DNA of 64,000 nucleotides from Clostridia bacterium (GTDB taxonomy: Bacteria > Bacillota > Clostridia > Christensenellales > Borkfalkiaceae): assembly GCA_900766495.1 (NCBI GenBank), contig CAAFVM010000039.1:1-64000 (forward strand). Direction: 5' to 3'. A program made the translations under genes and the position numbers. Positions 18,475 through 28,020 of the stretch are shown one piece after another. The notes below the pieces were generated by a model. That model was not told where the DNA came from. It saw nothing but the letters and a program-made list of their open reading frames with translations, and ran no database searches. Within the stretch, counting starts at the first letter, position 1. Every line of letters starts with the position of its first letter.

Positions 18475-19215
18475 TTACAGTTTATATTTAGGCGCGCCGT
18501 AGTTTTCGGGTATTTTTTTATCGCAGAAGCAATAATCAACCTCGCTCAACTTGCACAAGTTGTGCCAGCCGTTCACGTTGAATTTACTGCTGTCGATAAG
18601 CAGAGCGCTTTTTTTGCTGCGGCGCATCATTTCGGATCGCAAATCGTTTTCCTCTTTCGAGGGGTCGGTAAGCATTCCGCCGTCGATAATGCCGTGGCAA
18701 GAAAAAAAGCACACGTCGGCGTTATAGTGGCGAATCATATCGGTGGCGTCCTGTCCGACGTATGAATAAGAGTGGTTTACCATAAGCCCGCCCGTGCAAA
18801 GAGTTTTAATGTTGGTTTCGCAAAGCAGCATAGCCGTATGCACGCCGCTGGTAATAACTATGATGTTTGAAAAGCCGGTAAGCAGTGGAATAAGGTATGA
18901 AGCGGTGGAAGAACCGTCCATCATAATAACGTCGCCGTTTTTAACCAGTTGAATGGCGGCGTTGGCAATCATCTTTTTCTCTGCGCCGAATTTCGAGCGG
19001 CGAAGCATAAGCGGCGTTAACGTGTTCGAAGCGTCCTGATTTAAAATCGCGCCGCCGTGAGTGCGCAGAATAAGCCCTTTTTGCGTCAGCGTGGCAAGGT
19101 CGCGCCGAACGGTGGGTTCGCTTACATACATGGCTTTTGCAAGCTGTTCCACCGAAGTAGCCTTTTCGTGCGATAAAAGGCTTAAAAGTTGTTGTTCGCG
19201 GTCTACAAGCGACAT
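18475..19215 (-). CDS. DeoR-family transcriptional regulator
   Basis: 246 residues, the usual DeoR length. The N-terminal winged helix-turn-helix is clear (MSLVDREQQLLSLLSHEKATSVE; YVSEPTVRRDLATLTQKGLILRTHGGA), followed by a DeoRC sugar-phosphate-sensing domain (GDVIMMDGSSTASYLIPLL, IIVITSGVHTAM, TGGLMV, GMLTDPSKEE and the terminal LIDSSKF). Proteins of this type usually repress sugar operons and are released by a phosphorylated sugar. It is divergent from the binding protein/permease operon starting at 19511 and is most likely its regulator, as well as its own. AGAGGG lies just before ATG 19215 on the minus strand. Confidence 0.92.
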   Translation of the reverse strand: MSLVDREQQLLSLLSHEKATSVEQLAKAMYVSEPTVRRDLATLTQKGLILRTHGGAILNQDASNTLTPLMLRRSKFGAEKKMIANAAIQLVKNGDVIMMDGSSTASYLIPLLTGFSNIIVITSGVHTAMLLCETNIKTLCTGGLMVNHSYSYVGQDATDMIRHYNADVCFFSCHGIIDGGMLTDPSKEENDLRSEMMRRSKKSALLIDSSKFNVNGWHNLCKLSEVDYCFCDKKIPENYGAPKYKL

Positions 19216-19300
19216 AATTAAATCCCTCTTATATATTCGGGGCGGTTCCCGTATTTTTAAGCATACTATAACATACTTTTAAAAATTTTGCAACTTAAAA

Positions 19301-19422
19301 TTTGTTCAATCGCTCATTTTTTGAGCGTTTTACCAAATATTTGCGTTTTATTATCAAAATAGTGATTGATATAGTCAATATTTGCCCATACTATTGATTT
19401 TTTTGTTCAATGCCGTTATAAT
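19301..19422. promoter_or_regulatory. Divergent control region with promoter and candidate DeoR sites
   Basis: A promoter for the transporter operon is TTGATT (19394-19399), a 17-base spacer and TATAAT (19417-19422). TTTGTTCAAT occurs twice in direct orientation, at 19301-19310 and 19402-19411, the second within the promoter spacer. CGCTCA/TGAGCG (19311-19327) form an inverted repeat beside the first. These are reasonable DeoR operators by position; binding is inferred. Confidence 0.6.
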
Positions 19423-19510
19423 TGAGCCGTTAAAAGCGGAACTATGCGCAGCGGCATGGTCGGCTTTAACGTTTTCATAACGATAAAAAACTTTAATAAG
19501 GGAGTCAGAT

Positions 19511-21181
19511 ATGAAAAAATTACTTTGCATGCTTATGTCGTTAACAATGGTGTTCTGCGCCGCTTCATGCCGCGGCAGGGGCGACAACGGTAACGGCGAA
19601 GAACCTATCGACCACACGAAAACCCAACTTTACGTAGCCAACTACGATTCGGGTTTCGGCAGCGAATGGCTTAAAAAGACCATCGCCCGCTTTGTTGAAG
19701 ATTACAAAGATTATTCTTTCGAAGAGGGAAAAACCGGCGTTCAGGTTTATACGCGTTTCGATAAGTCGTTTTACGGCAAGAGCCTGCTTTCGAGCATAGA
19801 GGGCTCTACTTACGACGTGTATTTTACCGAGGGCTTCTTCTATTACAACTTTGTTGCGGATAATAAGCTTCTCGACATAACCGATATAGTAACCCAGCCT
19901 CTTACGAAATACGGCGAAACCAAAAGCATTGAAGACAAACTTTCGCCCGAGCGCAAAGATTTCTTCAAGGTTAACGGAAGCACCTATTACGCTCTTCCCC
20001 ATTTCGAAGCGGTAACCGGCATAATTTACGATATGGATTTGTTCGACGAAAAAGAATATTATTTCGCGAAGAACAAAGAGAATATGAACGACGGATTTAC
20101 CAGCAAGAGCAGCGGCGAAGAACTCGCTTACGGGCCCGACAATCTGCCCGATACCGAAGACGACGGACTTCCCGCCACTTACGAAGATTTCTTCAAACTG
20201 TGCGACAGAATGAAGTCCGACGGTATAATTCCTATCTGCTGGAACGGTATTGCCACCGAATATCTTACCGATTTCGCTAAAAGCCTTGCCGCCGATTACG
20301 ACGGAAAAGAAGAAACCATGCTCAACTTCACGTTCGACGGAACCGCCGATATAGTAACCGGCTTTAACGGAAATACTCCTATAACCGAAGAAGTTGAAAT
20401 CAATCCGTCCAACGGCTATCGCCTCGCGCAGCAGGCGGGCAAATATTACGCTTTGCAGTTTATAGATAAACTCGTTTCGGGTAAATATTACAGGGACGGC
20501 AGTTTCAGCCAGGGCGTAAGCCACACCGATAACCAAAGTATATTTTTAAGAAGCAAACTCGACACGCAAACCCCGACCGTGGCGATGATGATTGACGGAA
20601 CCTGGTGGGAAAACGAAGCCACCAACTCCGGCGCATACGATTCGCTTGTAAAACAGTTCGGACCCCGCGCTTCGAGGGATAGAAGACATTTCGGCTTTAT
20701 GCCTTTCCCCAAAGCCACCGAAGCTCAACTGGGTTCGCAGTGGACGGTATGGGAACTGTTCAATTCCGCGGGCTTCATAAAAGCGAGCATTCCGCAAAAC
20801 AGAGTTGAAATAGCAAAAACTTTCCTGCAATATTGCCACACCCAGCAGTCGCTTGCCGAATTCTCGGTTGAAACCAACACCATGAAAGCGTTCAACTACT
20901 CGCTCGACGACGAACAGAGTAAGCTTTCGAACTGGGGCAAACAGATGTACAATCTGCACTCCGCCGCTGCTTGGGTAACTCCTTACGCGCAGAACCAAAT
21001 GTATTTGCACTCTGCCGAAATCAAATGGGAATCGCAGGTGGACGGCGCCCCCTACAACAACCCCGCTCGCGATATTATGGATAAAGGCGCAACCGTAAAC
21101 GGCAAAAAATGGTTTACCGGTATGGCTACCGTAAACTCGCAAAGCTACTGGAACACTTTCGCCAAATATTTCAATAACTGA
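19511..21181 (+). CDS. ABC sugar importer solute-binding lipoprotein (locus A)
   Basis: Captures a sugar or oligosaccharide at the cell surface for the two permeases that follow. 556 residues. A lipoprotein signal (MKKLLCMLMSLTMVFCAASC) ends at Cys20, followed by a Gly/Asn/Asp linker. The mature part has the long family 1 binding-protein layout (LYVANYDSGFGSEWLKKTIA; YDVYFTEGFFYYNFVADNKL; YALPHFEAVTGIIYDMDLFD). It is a clear paralogue of the protein at 58270-60042: both share GLPATYE(D/E)F(F) and (A/T)AQAG(K/F)YYALKF-like stretches and the C-terminal layout. The ligand is unknown; the GH31, GH94 and GH78 neighbours suggest plant or host glycans. AAGGGAG precedes ATG 19511. Confidence 0.9.
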   Translation: MKKLLCMLMSLTMVFCAASCRGRGDNGNGEEPIDHTKTQLYVANYDSGFGSEWLKKTIARFVEDYKDYSFEEGKTGVQVYTRFDKSFYGKSLLSSIEGSTYDVYFTEGFFYYNFVADNKLLDITDIVTQPLTKYGETKSIEDKLSPERKDFFKVNGSTYYALPHFEAVTGIIYDMDLFDEKEYYFAKNKENMNDGFTSKSSGEELAYGPDNLPDTEDDGLPATYEDFFKLCDRMKSDGIIPICWNGIATEYLTDFAKSLAADYDGKEETMLNFTFDGTADIVTGFNGNTPITEEVEINPSNGYRLAQQAGKYYALQFIDKLVSGKYYRDGSFSQGVSHTDNQSIFLRSKLDTQTPTVAMMIDGTWWENEATNSGAYDSLVKQFGPRASRDRRHFGFMPFPKATEAQLGSQWTVWELFNSAGFIKASIPQNRVEIAKTFLQYCHTQQSLAEFSVETNTMKAFNYSLDDEQSKLSNWGKQMYNLHSAAAWVTPYAQNQMYLHSAEIKWESQVDGAPYNNPARDIMDKGATVNGKKWFTGMATVNSQSYWNTFAKYFNN

Positions 21182-21192
21182 CGGAGAAATAA

Positions 21193-22146
21193 ATGGAATC
21201 TGTAAACGACGTTGCCGTAAAGAAAGGCAAGAAACCGAGAAATTCGTATAGGAAAGCGAGTACGGGCAATATGATTTTTTATTGCTGCCTGCTCGCGATT
21301 CCTCTGCTTCAGTTCTGCGTGTTTTATATAGGCGTGAACTTTAACTCGATAAAACTTTCTTTTCAAGGCAATTACGATTTTAATACCGGAAGATACGAAT
21401 GGGTTCATTTCCAGAATTTTAAAAATTTCTTTGCGGAATGGAACAGCTCGGCGGAGTTCAAAGTATCTATAGGTAATACGCTTATAGGGCTTGCCGCCAA
21501 CCTTATAGTCGGCGTGCCGCTCGGCGTATTGTTCTCTTACTATATTTACAAAAAAAGATTTTGCCACAACCTTTTTAAAATAGTGTTGTTTATGCCGTCT
21601 ATAATTTCGGCGGTTGTAATAGTGGGCAATTTCAGATATTTCGTAGAACTCGCAATTCCCGAAATAGTAAAGGGCATAACCGGTTCAAGCATAAAAGGCT
21701 TGCTCGAAAACGCCGATACGCGTTTCGGAACCATAATATTTTATAATTTATGGATAGGTTTCGGAACGCCCATACTTATGTATGTGGGGGCTATGAACTC
21801 CATACCCGAATCGGCTTCCGAAGCCGCGCAAATAGAGGGCGCTTCGCTTATGCAGGAATTTTTCCACGTAACGCTGCCGCTCGCATATCCCACGATAGTA
21901 ACTTTCGTAATAGCAAACATCGCGGGCGCGTTCAACAACCAGTTAAACCTTTACACATTTTACGGCGGAAACGCTCCGTCTCTTATAAAAACGTTCGGAT
22001 ATATAATTTACAGCCGCACGCAGAAAGCCAACTACGCCGATTACCCGTATCTTGCCTGCATAGGCTTGCTTATGACGATTATAGTGGTTCCCGTAACGCT
22101 TTTAACCAAGTGGGCGCTTGAAAAATTCGGTCCGAGTACAGATTAA
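21193..22146 (+). CDS. ABC sugar importer permease, LplB/UgpA type (locus A)
   Basis: 317 residues with six predicted membrane segments after a basic cytoplasmic N-terminus (KKGKKPRNSYRKAS). The EAA loop that docks the ATPase is EAAQIEGASLMQEFFHVTLP, near residues 211-230. The first-partner permease of a carbohydrate uptake type 1 importer. CGGAGAAATAA lies between the upstream stop and ATG 21193. The closest relative in the window is the permease at 60108. No ATPase gene accompanies it. Confidence 0.93.
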   Translation: MESVNDVAVKKGKKPRNSYRKASTGNMIFYCCLLAIPLLQFCVFYIGVNFNSIKLSFQGNYDFNTGRYEWVHFQNFKNFFAEWNSSAEFKVSIGNTLIGLAANLIVGVPLGVLFSYYIYKKRFCHNLFKIVLFMPSIISAVVIVGNFRYFVELAIPEIVKGITGSSIKGLLENADTRFGTIIFYNLWIGFGTPILMYVGAMNSIPESASEAAQIEGASLMQEFFHVTLPLAYPTIVTFVIANIAGAFNNQLNLYTFYGGNAPSLIKTFGYIIYSRTQKANYADYPYLACIGLLMTIIVVPVTLLTKWALEKFGPSTD

Positions 22147-22157
22147 GGAGATAGAAT

Positions 22158-23048
22158 ATGAAAAAGAAAAAGTTTTTTTCGGGAATATCTCCTACGATGA
22201 TAATTCTTTGCATACTGCTGTTTGTTTATTTTGCTTCCATACTGGTTCTTTTCGGTTGGGGCTTAATAACTTCTTTTAAAGATTATCACAGCGATTTTAT
22301 AGTAAACGTTTTCGGTCTTCCAAAAAAATGGCAATTCGAAAACTACGCCACGGTTATAAAAGCTTTCGTATATCCCACGCCGAACGGAAGCAGGGTATAT
22401 ATAGAGGGAATGCTTTTTAACACCGTGCTTTACGCGGTGGGATGTTCGTTTTTCAGCACTTTGGTAACATGCGTAACGGCGTATGCCTGCGGCAGATTCC
22501 GTTATAAATTCAGCGGCATTCTTTCGTCGGTGGTTATAATTACCATGGTGTTGCCGGTAGTAGGCTCGTTGCCCAGCGAAATGGCGCTTGCCAAAGCCCT
22601 CGGCTTTTACGACAGCATACTCGGCATGTGGGCGATGAAATGTAACTTTTTAAGTTTATATTTCCTTGTGTTTTTCAAAGTTTTCCGCAATATGCCAAAC
22701 GACGTTGAAGAGGCAGCCAAACTCGACGGCGCTTCCAACTGGACTATTATGGTTCGCATAATGTTCCCCATCGTTATGAACACTTTCGGCACCGTAATGC
22801 TTATAAAATTCATAGCGTTCTGGAACGAATACGAAATACCGCTTATTTACCTGCCGAACAACCCCACGTTGTCGATGGGTATAGCAAGGCTCAACACGTC
22901 CACCGAAAACGTGAACGGAGTAAACCTTTCGAGCGTACCGCTAAAAATGGCGGGCTGCATGTTACTTTTCATACCCATACTTATATTGTTTCTTGCTTGC
23001 CAGAAAAAGCTTATAGGCAGCATATCTATGGGCGGTTCCAAAGAATAA
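22158..23048 (+). CDS. ABC sugar importer permease, LplC/UgpE type (locus A)
   Basis: 296 residues, six membrane segments, the second permease of the pair. The EAA motif is EEAAKLDGASNWTIMVRIMFP in the cytoplasmic loop (near 180-200). A long extracellular loop lies after the first helix (residues about 40-85). It ends with KKLIGSISMGGSKE, nearly the same as the NKLMGNISMGGLKE ending of the paralogue at 61138. AAGGAG precedes ATG 22158. Eleven bases separate it from the upstream permease. Confidence 0.93.
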   Translation: MKKKKFFSGISPTMIILCILLFVYFASILVLFGWGLITSFKDYHSDFIVNVFGLPKKWQFENYATVIKAFVYPTPNGSRVYIEGMLFNTVLYAVGCSFFSTLVTCVTAYACGRFRYKFSGILSSVVIITMVLPVVGSLPSEMALAKALGFYDSILGMWAMKCNFLSLYFLVFFKVFRNMPNDVEEAAKLDGASNWTIMVRIMFPIVMNTFGTVMLIKFIAFWNEYEIPLIYLPNNPTLSMGIARLNTSTENVNGVNLSSVPLKMAGCMLLFIPILILFLACQKKLIGSISMGGSKE

Positions 23049-23069
23049 AAGAATAAAGGAGAAAATTAA

Positions 23070-26024
23070 ATGAGAAAAAGAGGATTAATCATAGCCGTAT
23101 TAGGCTTTATATCCGCGGCGTGTTGTCTGGCGGGCGCGTTCTTCGCCGTCAACGTCAAAGCGGATACCGAGCTTTCGGGCGTGCTTGTGCCTACGTTCGC
23201 AAACTACGGCTCCGAGCTTGCTCTGCCCGACGCGCAGATTGTAGTAGACGGGCAAACCTATGCGGCGCAGGCGGTAATTCGTTACCCGAGCGGCGCGGCT
23301 TACAGAAAAACTTCCGCCGTTTTAAGCGAAGAGGGCGTTTATACCGTAGAGTATCGCGCAATCGTGAACGGCAAAATAGTAAAAGTAGAAAAGGAAGTTA
23401 CCGTAAGAAAGAACTTGTTCTCGGTTAAAAAAGAAACCGACAGCGCGGAGTACAAAGAGAATACGTTCGTAGGGCGGGGCGGCGTGGTCGTTTCGCTGGG
23501 AATGAATTCCATGCTCGAATACAACCGCGTAATAGACCTTTCCAAAACCACCATTAAAGACAACGTTGTTGAACTTTACGCCGATTACGATAAAGTTCGC
23601 GGCGCCGAATTCTACGGGCTTACCGTGAAGCTTACCGATATTTACGACGAAAGTAACGCCGTAACCGTGTATTTCGACGGCAGAGCAACCGACCTCAACG
23701 TAGCCAACAGACCTTATTCCGACGTTCGCGCCGGCGCGGGCAGTCAAACCCTTTCCGGTTGGAACCGTTACGAGAAAAAGCTTTACGTAGGCACCCGCGG
23801 TTCGTGGGTAAGAAGCTCGTTCAAAGATGTAGACAACTTAACCAACCCGATAATAGTTCGTTACGTGGCAGACGAAAAAGCCGTTTACGGCAACAACGAT
23901 ATGTTCATTATCGATTTCGACGACCCGCAGTATTTTTCGGAACTTTGGGGCGGCTTCACCACCGGCGAAGTTAAACTTTCTATTTCGGCAAACCAGATAG
24001 CCGATAAAACCGCCGATTTCGTAATAACCGGCATACTTGACGAAAAACTTGCCGACGACCACTCGATGGATACCGAGCCTCCTGTAATCGAAATAGAAGA
24101 TTCCGGTTATGCAGAAGCTCCTGCGGGCGCGGTCAACGTGGCTTACCCCGTATTCAACGCCACCGCGTTCGACGCATACTGCGGCGAATCTCCCGTAGAA
24201 ATCGCGGTTTACGCGGCTTACGATTCTTCCGCACGCAACGAAATAGCTATTATAAACGGAAAATTCACGCCCAAGCACGACGGCGTTTATACCGTGGTTT
24301 ACACCTCTACCGACCTTTTCGGAAACAAAGCCGAAAAGCTTGTAAGGGTTAACGTGGTAAAAACCCTCGCTTTGCCCGAAATAACTTTGGGCGAAAAGGT
24401 AGAAAGCGGCATTTGCGGCACTATAATCAAGCTTGCAAGCGCCGAATACGTATCTTACAGCGGCAACGCCGAAACAAACGTTAAAGTAACGCTTAACGGC
24501 AACGTTATTTGCGAAAATCAAACGCAGTTCATGCCCGAAAAGGCGGGGACTTATAAAGTAACTTACACCGCGAGCGACTATCTCGGTCGCGAAACAACCG
24601 AAGAATACTCGGTTGCAATAACCAACGGTGAAAACCCCGTGTTCATAGGCGCGCCCGTGCTTCCCAAATATCTGCTTACCGGAAGCGAGTATGTTTTCCC
24701 CGAATTCAACGGCTATCTTTACACGAACAGCGGCAAACAGACCGCCGAAACCACGGTTAAAGTAAGCGTAGACGGCGAAGAAACCGTTTTAAGCGGCAGA
24801 AAGTATAAAGTAGATTTATCGCTTGCCGACAAAACCGTTAAGCTTATATATGCGGCGGGCAATACCCAAGCGGTTTACTCGCTCCCCGTAGTAGGCGCGA
24901 AGAAATCGGACGGCATAGATATGGCGGCGTATTTTGCGGGCGGCGACGTTACAAAAACCGCCACGAGCGACGGCATTTTGCTTTCCGCCGTTAAAGACGG
25001 AGCAACAACCACTTTTGCAAACGCGCTTTACGGAGAAAAGCTCAATTTCAGCTTCACCGTAAACGGAAACAAGAATAAATTCGGCGGGCTTAAAATCCGC
25101 CTTATCGACAGCGAAGACGCCTCCTCTTCGGTAACCTTTAAAGTAACCAAAGGCGTTTACGGAAGCGGGCAGAGCTACGTTGAGCTTAACGGAATAAAAG
25201 CGCTTATCGGTTGCAGCTTCTTCGGCGATACCCCGAACAGAAACTTCTATATCGAATATAACAACTCCGATTGCACCATAACCGACGGCAACACTTTCAC
25301 CCTTACCGTAAACAACGACGACGAGGGGAATAAGTTCGGCGGTTTCGCAAGCGGCAAGGTTTATATGGAAATAACGTTCGAAAACGTTACCGGCGAATCC
25401 GAAATTAATTTTGCCAACATAAACGGTCAGAAATTAAGCACCGACAAGCGCGACCGCGTGGTTCCGCTCATCGGTATTAAAGGCGAAGCCGAGGGTATGT
25501 ACGCGCTCAATTCAAAAGTTAAAACTTTCGAAGTAATCGCAGCCGACGTATTAGACCCCAACGTTAAAGTAACCTTGTCGATACTGGCTCCGTCGGGCGG
25601 CAATCTGGTTCAGAACGGAATTACCTATTACGAATTAGCCACCGACGTATATGAAATAACTCTTTCGGAATACGGCTATTACGTTGTTGAAATAACCGCT
25701 ACCGATACTTCTAAAAAATACGACGTAGCCACCTATGTGTTCTATGTTGCCGACAGGGTTCCGCCCGTAATAAAAGTTTCGGGTTCGGTTGTGAAAGAAG
25801 CCAAAGTCAACGCGAAAGTAACCGTTCCGTCGGCTACCGCAACCGACAACTGCGACGAAAGCGTAACCGTTTACGCGTTCTATGTAAATCCCGATAAAAA
25901 CCTTACTCTTGTTACGAACGGCAGTTTCACCCCGAACAAAGCGGGCAAATGGAAAGTAGTTTACTACGCGTTCGACGAATTCGGCAACTCCTCGGTCGTA
26001 ACTTACGAAATTACGGTAAAGTGA
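23070..26024 (+). CDS. Large exported Ig-like/beta-sandwich protein of the importer cassette
   Basis: 984 residues, function unknown. A signal peptide (MRKRGLIIAVLGFISAACC, cleavage probably after NVKA near residue 31) leads to an Ig-like domain (about 33-115, ending YTVEYRAIVNGKIVKVEKEV), a beta-sandwich region (120-330), Ig-like repeats with EPPVIEIED and FTPKHDGVYTVVYTSTD, a segment with LPKYLLTGSEYVFPE, a second lectin-like sandwich (from about 645), and a closing HYR-type repeat (PPVIKVSG; WKVVYYAFDEFGNSS). No catalytic motif, sortase signal, LysM or C-terminal membrane segment is visible, so retention at the surface is unexplained. It follows the permeases directly and has a paralogue in the same place at 62025. 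A role in glycan capture is inference. AAAGGAG precedes the ATG. Confidence 0.8.
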   Translation: MRKRGLIIAVLGFISAACCLAGAFFAVNVKADTELSGVLVPTFANYGSELALPDAQIVVDGQTYAAQAVIRYPSGAAYRKTSAVLSEEGVYTVEYRAIVNGKIVKVEKEVTVRKNLFSVKKETDSAEYKENTFVGRGGVVVSLGMNSMLEYNRVIDLSKTTIKDNVVELYADYDKVRGAEFYGLTVKLTDIYDESNAVTVYFDGRATDLNVANRPYSDVRAGAGSQTLSGWNRYEKKLYVGTRGSWVRSSFKDVDNLTNPIIVRYVADEKAVYGNNDMFIIDFDDPQYFSELWGGFTTGEVKLSISANQIADKTADFVITGILDEKLADDHSMDTEPPVIEIEDSGYAEAPAGAVNVAYPVFNATAFDAYCGESPVEIAVYAAYDSSARNEIAIINGKFTPKHDGVYTVVYTSTDLFGNKAEKLVRVNVVKTLALPEITLGEKVESGICGTIIKLASAEYVSYSGNAETNVKVTLNGNVICENQTQFMPEKAGTYKVTYTASDYLGRETTEEYSVAITNGENPVFIGAPVLPKYLLTGSEYVFPEFNGYLYTNSGKQTAETTVKVSVDGEETVLSGRKYKVDLSLADKTVKLIYAAGNTQAVYSLPVVGAKKSDGIDMAAYFAGGDVTKTATSDGILLSAVKDGATTTFANALYGEKLNFSFTVNGNKNKFGGLKIRLIDSEDASSSVTFKVTKGVYGSGQSYVELNGIKALIGCSFFGDTPNRNFYIEYNNSDCTITDGNTFTLTVNNDDEGNKFGGFASGKVYMEITFENVTGESEINFANINGQKLSTDKRDRVVPLIGIKGEAEGMYALNSKVKTFEVIAADVLDPNVKVTLSILAPSGGNLVQNGITYYELATDVYEITLSEYGYYVVEITATDTSKKYDVATYVFYVADRVPPVIKVSGSVVKEAKVNAKVTVPSATATDNCDESVTVYAFYVNPDKNLTLVTNGSFTPNKAGKWKVVYYAFDEFGNSSVVTYEITVK

Positions 26025-26035
26025 GGTAAAAAAGA

Positions 26036-27958
26036 ATGAAATTTAAAAAATCGAAAAGCATAATAGCCGCGGTATTGTGCGCGGCAACGGTTTTTACAAG
26101 CTTTGCCATATCATGCAAAAAGCCGAACAACTCGGGCAGTAATTCTTCGAGCGTCAACGGCGGCGACAACGTAAAGTTTTTAGATACCGATATTATTAAA
26201 AACGGCGCAACCGAATATAAAATAGTCGTTTCCGAAAGCGACGGCAGCATGTCGGCGTATGCGGCTAACGAATTGAACACTTTCTTTGCCGAAGCAAGCG
26301 GCGTGGAATTCGAAAAGGTAACCGACGATACGGTAACCTATTCTTCCTCCGCGAAATACCTCTCTATAGGTGACACTTCGCTTATGCAGGCGGCGGGCGT
26401 TACCTACGACAAAACCGAGCTTGGAGATTCTGGCTATCAGGTAAAAACCGTGGGCAACACGGTGTTCATGATGGGCGGCAGATACGGCGTTATTTACGCG
26501 GCTTACGAGTTTATGAAAAACACCATAGACTTCCGCGTGTATTCCGAAGACGAAATACACTACGATACCGGCGTAAGAAACCTTAAACTTCCCGACCTCA
26601 ACGTAAAAGACGTTCCCGACTTTCAATACAGAATGGCGACGAACGGTATGATTATTTACGATATCGATTATACCCGCCGAATGAGAATGAACCACACCCA
26701 CGACGTGTGGATTCCGCTCGGATATTCGGCTCAATCGTCTTATCACAACTTTTTCAATATAGTCCCAAAGGACGTATATCAGAAAGCGCATCCTAACTGG
26801 TACAGCCTCGACGGCAAACAGCTCTGCCTCTCTCGCGACCCGGAGGGACTTAAAGAAGTAGTGCTTGCCGAAATGAAAAAGGGTATAATAGCCAACCCCA
26901 ACGGCAGGGCGCTTACGTTCACGCAGATGGACGTTAACACCTGGTGCAACTGCACGACCTGCGCGGCTTCCAAAGAAAAATACGGCACCGACGCGGCTAT
27001 ATATATTCAGTTTGTAAACCTTGTTGCCAAAGACCTTAAACAGTGGCTCGATACCGAAATGGGCGGCAGACAGATAGATATTTGTATCTTCGCTTATCAC
27101 CGCACCGAGGACGCGCCCACCCGCGAGGTTTCGTCCGGCGTTTACGAACCCATAGACGAAAGCGTTAAAGCCGCCGACAACGTTCAGGTACTTTACGCGC
27201 CCATCAACGCCGACTATCACCGCGATTATTACGACAGCGTAAACAAGCAATATTACGACACAATGAAAAAATGGACGGCGATTTGCGACAGGCTTTACCT
27301 GTGGATGTATTCGCTTTCGGCAAAACAGCACCTGGTTCCGTTCGACAGTTTCAGCTCGATGCAGGGCGACTATCGCGCGGCTAAAGAGTTCAACGCCCGT
27401 TACGTGTTCGACCAAGGGCAGTTCAACCAGGCGAAAAGCACCGACTTCACCGCGTTCAAAATTTTTATGCAATCGCGTTTGCAGTGGAAAGTTGAAAGCG
27501 ACGTTGAAGCTTTGACCGACGAATTCTTTACCAACTACTTTAAAGAAGCCGCCCCCGCGATGCGCGCTTATTACGAAGATTTGCGCGTTCACGAAGCCTA
27601 CCTGCGCGACGTAGTGGGCAAACGCGGCGAAATAGTAGGCGAAGACACCAAGAAAAAATCCTATTGGCCCGAGGGTAAGTTAAGGGAATGGGAAAGCTAT
27701 ATCGAGCAGGCGTACAAAGCCATCGAACCGCTTAAAGCAAGCGACCCCGCCACTTACGCAAAGGTTGAAAAAAGAATAACGCTTGAAAGTCTTTCTCCCA
27801 GATATATTCTTTTGGATTTGTATTACACTTCTTATTCTTCTTCGGAACTTAAAGCCGAAAGGGAAGCTTTCAGAACCGACGCCGACAGGCTTGGCGTAAC
27901 CATGCTTTCGGAGTTTGCCGAAATAGGCGAGCTTTACGAAAAATGGGGCTTGAAGTAA
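26036..27958 (+). CDS. DUF4838 lipoprotein
   Basis: 640 residues. The lipoprotein signal ends at FAISC (Cys27), followed by an Asn/Ser linker. The N-terminal domain (about 55-175; YAANELNTFFAEASGVEFE; YGVIYAAYEFMKNTIDFRVY) resembles the domain that precedes the barrel in alpha-glucuronidase-like enzymes. DUF4838 follows, with FTQMDVNTWCNCTTCAASKEKYG (three Cys), ICIFAYHRTEDAP, VQVLYAPINADYHRDYYD and LYLWMYSLSAK. The C-terminal part is helical. Such proteins are usually found in polysaccharide-use loci and are suspected glycosidases; no substrate is known to me. It begins twelve bases after the Ig-like protein and is part of that operon. Confidence 0.82.
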   Translation: MKFKKSKSIIAAVLCAATVFTSFAISCKKPNNSGSNSSSVNGGDNVKFLDTDIIKNGATEYKIVVSESDGSMSAYAANELNTFFAEASGVEFEKVTDDTVTYSSSAKYLSIGDTSLMQAAGVTYDKTELGDSGYQVKTVGNTVFMMGGRYGVIYAAYEFMKNTIDFRVYSEDEIHYDTGVRNLKLPDLNVKDVPDFQYRMATNGMIIYDIDYTRRMRMNHTHDVWIPLGYSAQSSYHNFFNIVPKDVYQKAHPNWYSLDGKQLCLSRDPEGLKEVVLAEMKKGIIANPNGRALTFTQMDVNTWCNCTTCAASKEKYGTDAAIYIQFVNLVAKDLKQWLDTEMGGRQIDICIFAYHRTEDAPTREVSSGVYEPIDESVKAADNVQVLYAPINADYHRDYYDSVNKQYYDTMKKWTAICDRLYLWMYSLSAKQHLVPFDSFSSMQGDYRAAKEFNARYVFDQGQFNQAKSTDFTAFKIFMQSRLQWKVESDVEALTDEFFTNYFKEAAPAMRAYYEDLRVHEAYLRDVVGKRGEIVGEDTKKKSYWPEGKLREWESYIEQAYKAIEPLKASDPATYAKVEKRITLESLSPRYILLDLYYTSYSSSELKAEREAFRTDADRLGVTMLSEFAEIGELYEKWGLK

Positions 27959-28020
27959 GTTATTGAAATTAAAATCGGCTGTAAAAACGGCGGAATTTTA
28001 AAATATTAAGGAGAGAAAAA

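Noticed and set aside
26180..27592. 470-codon open frame on the minus strand
   Set aside because: Antisense shadow of the DUF4838 gene with no ribosome binding site and no recognisable domain.
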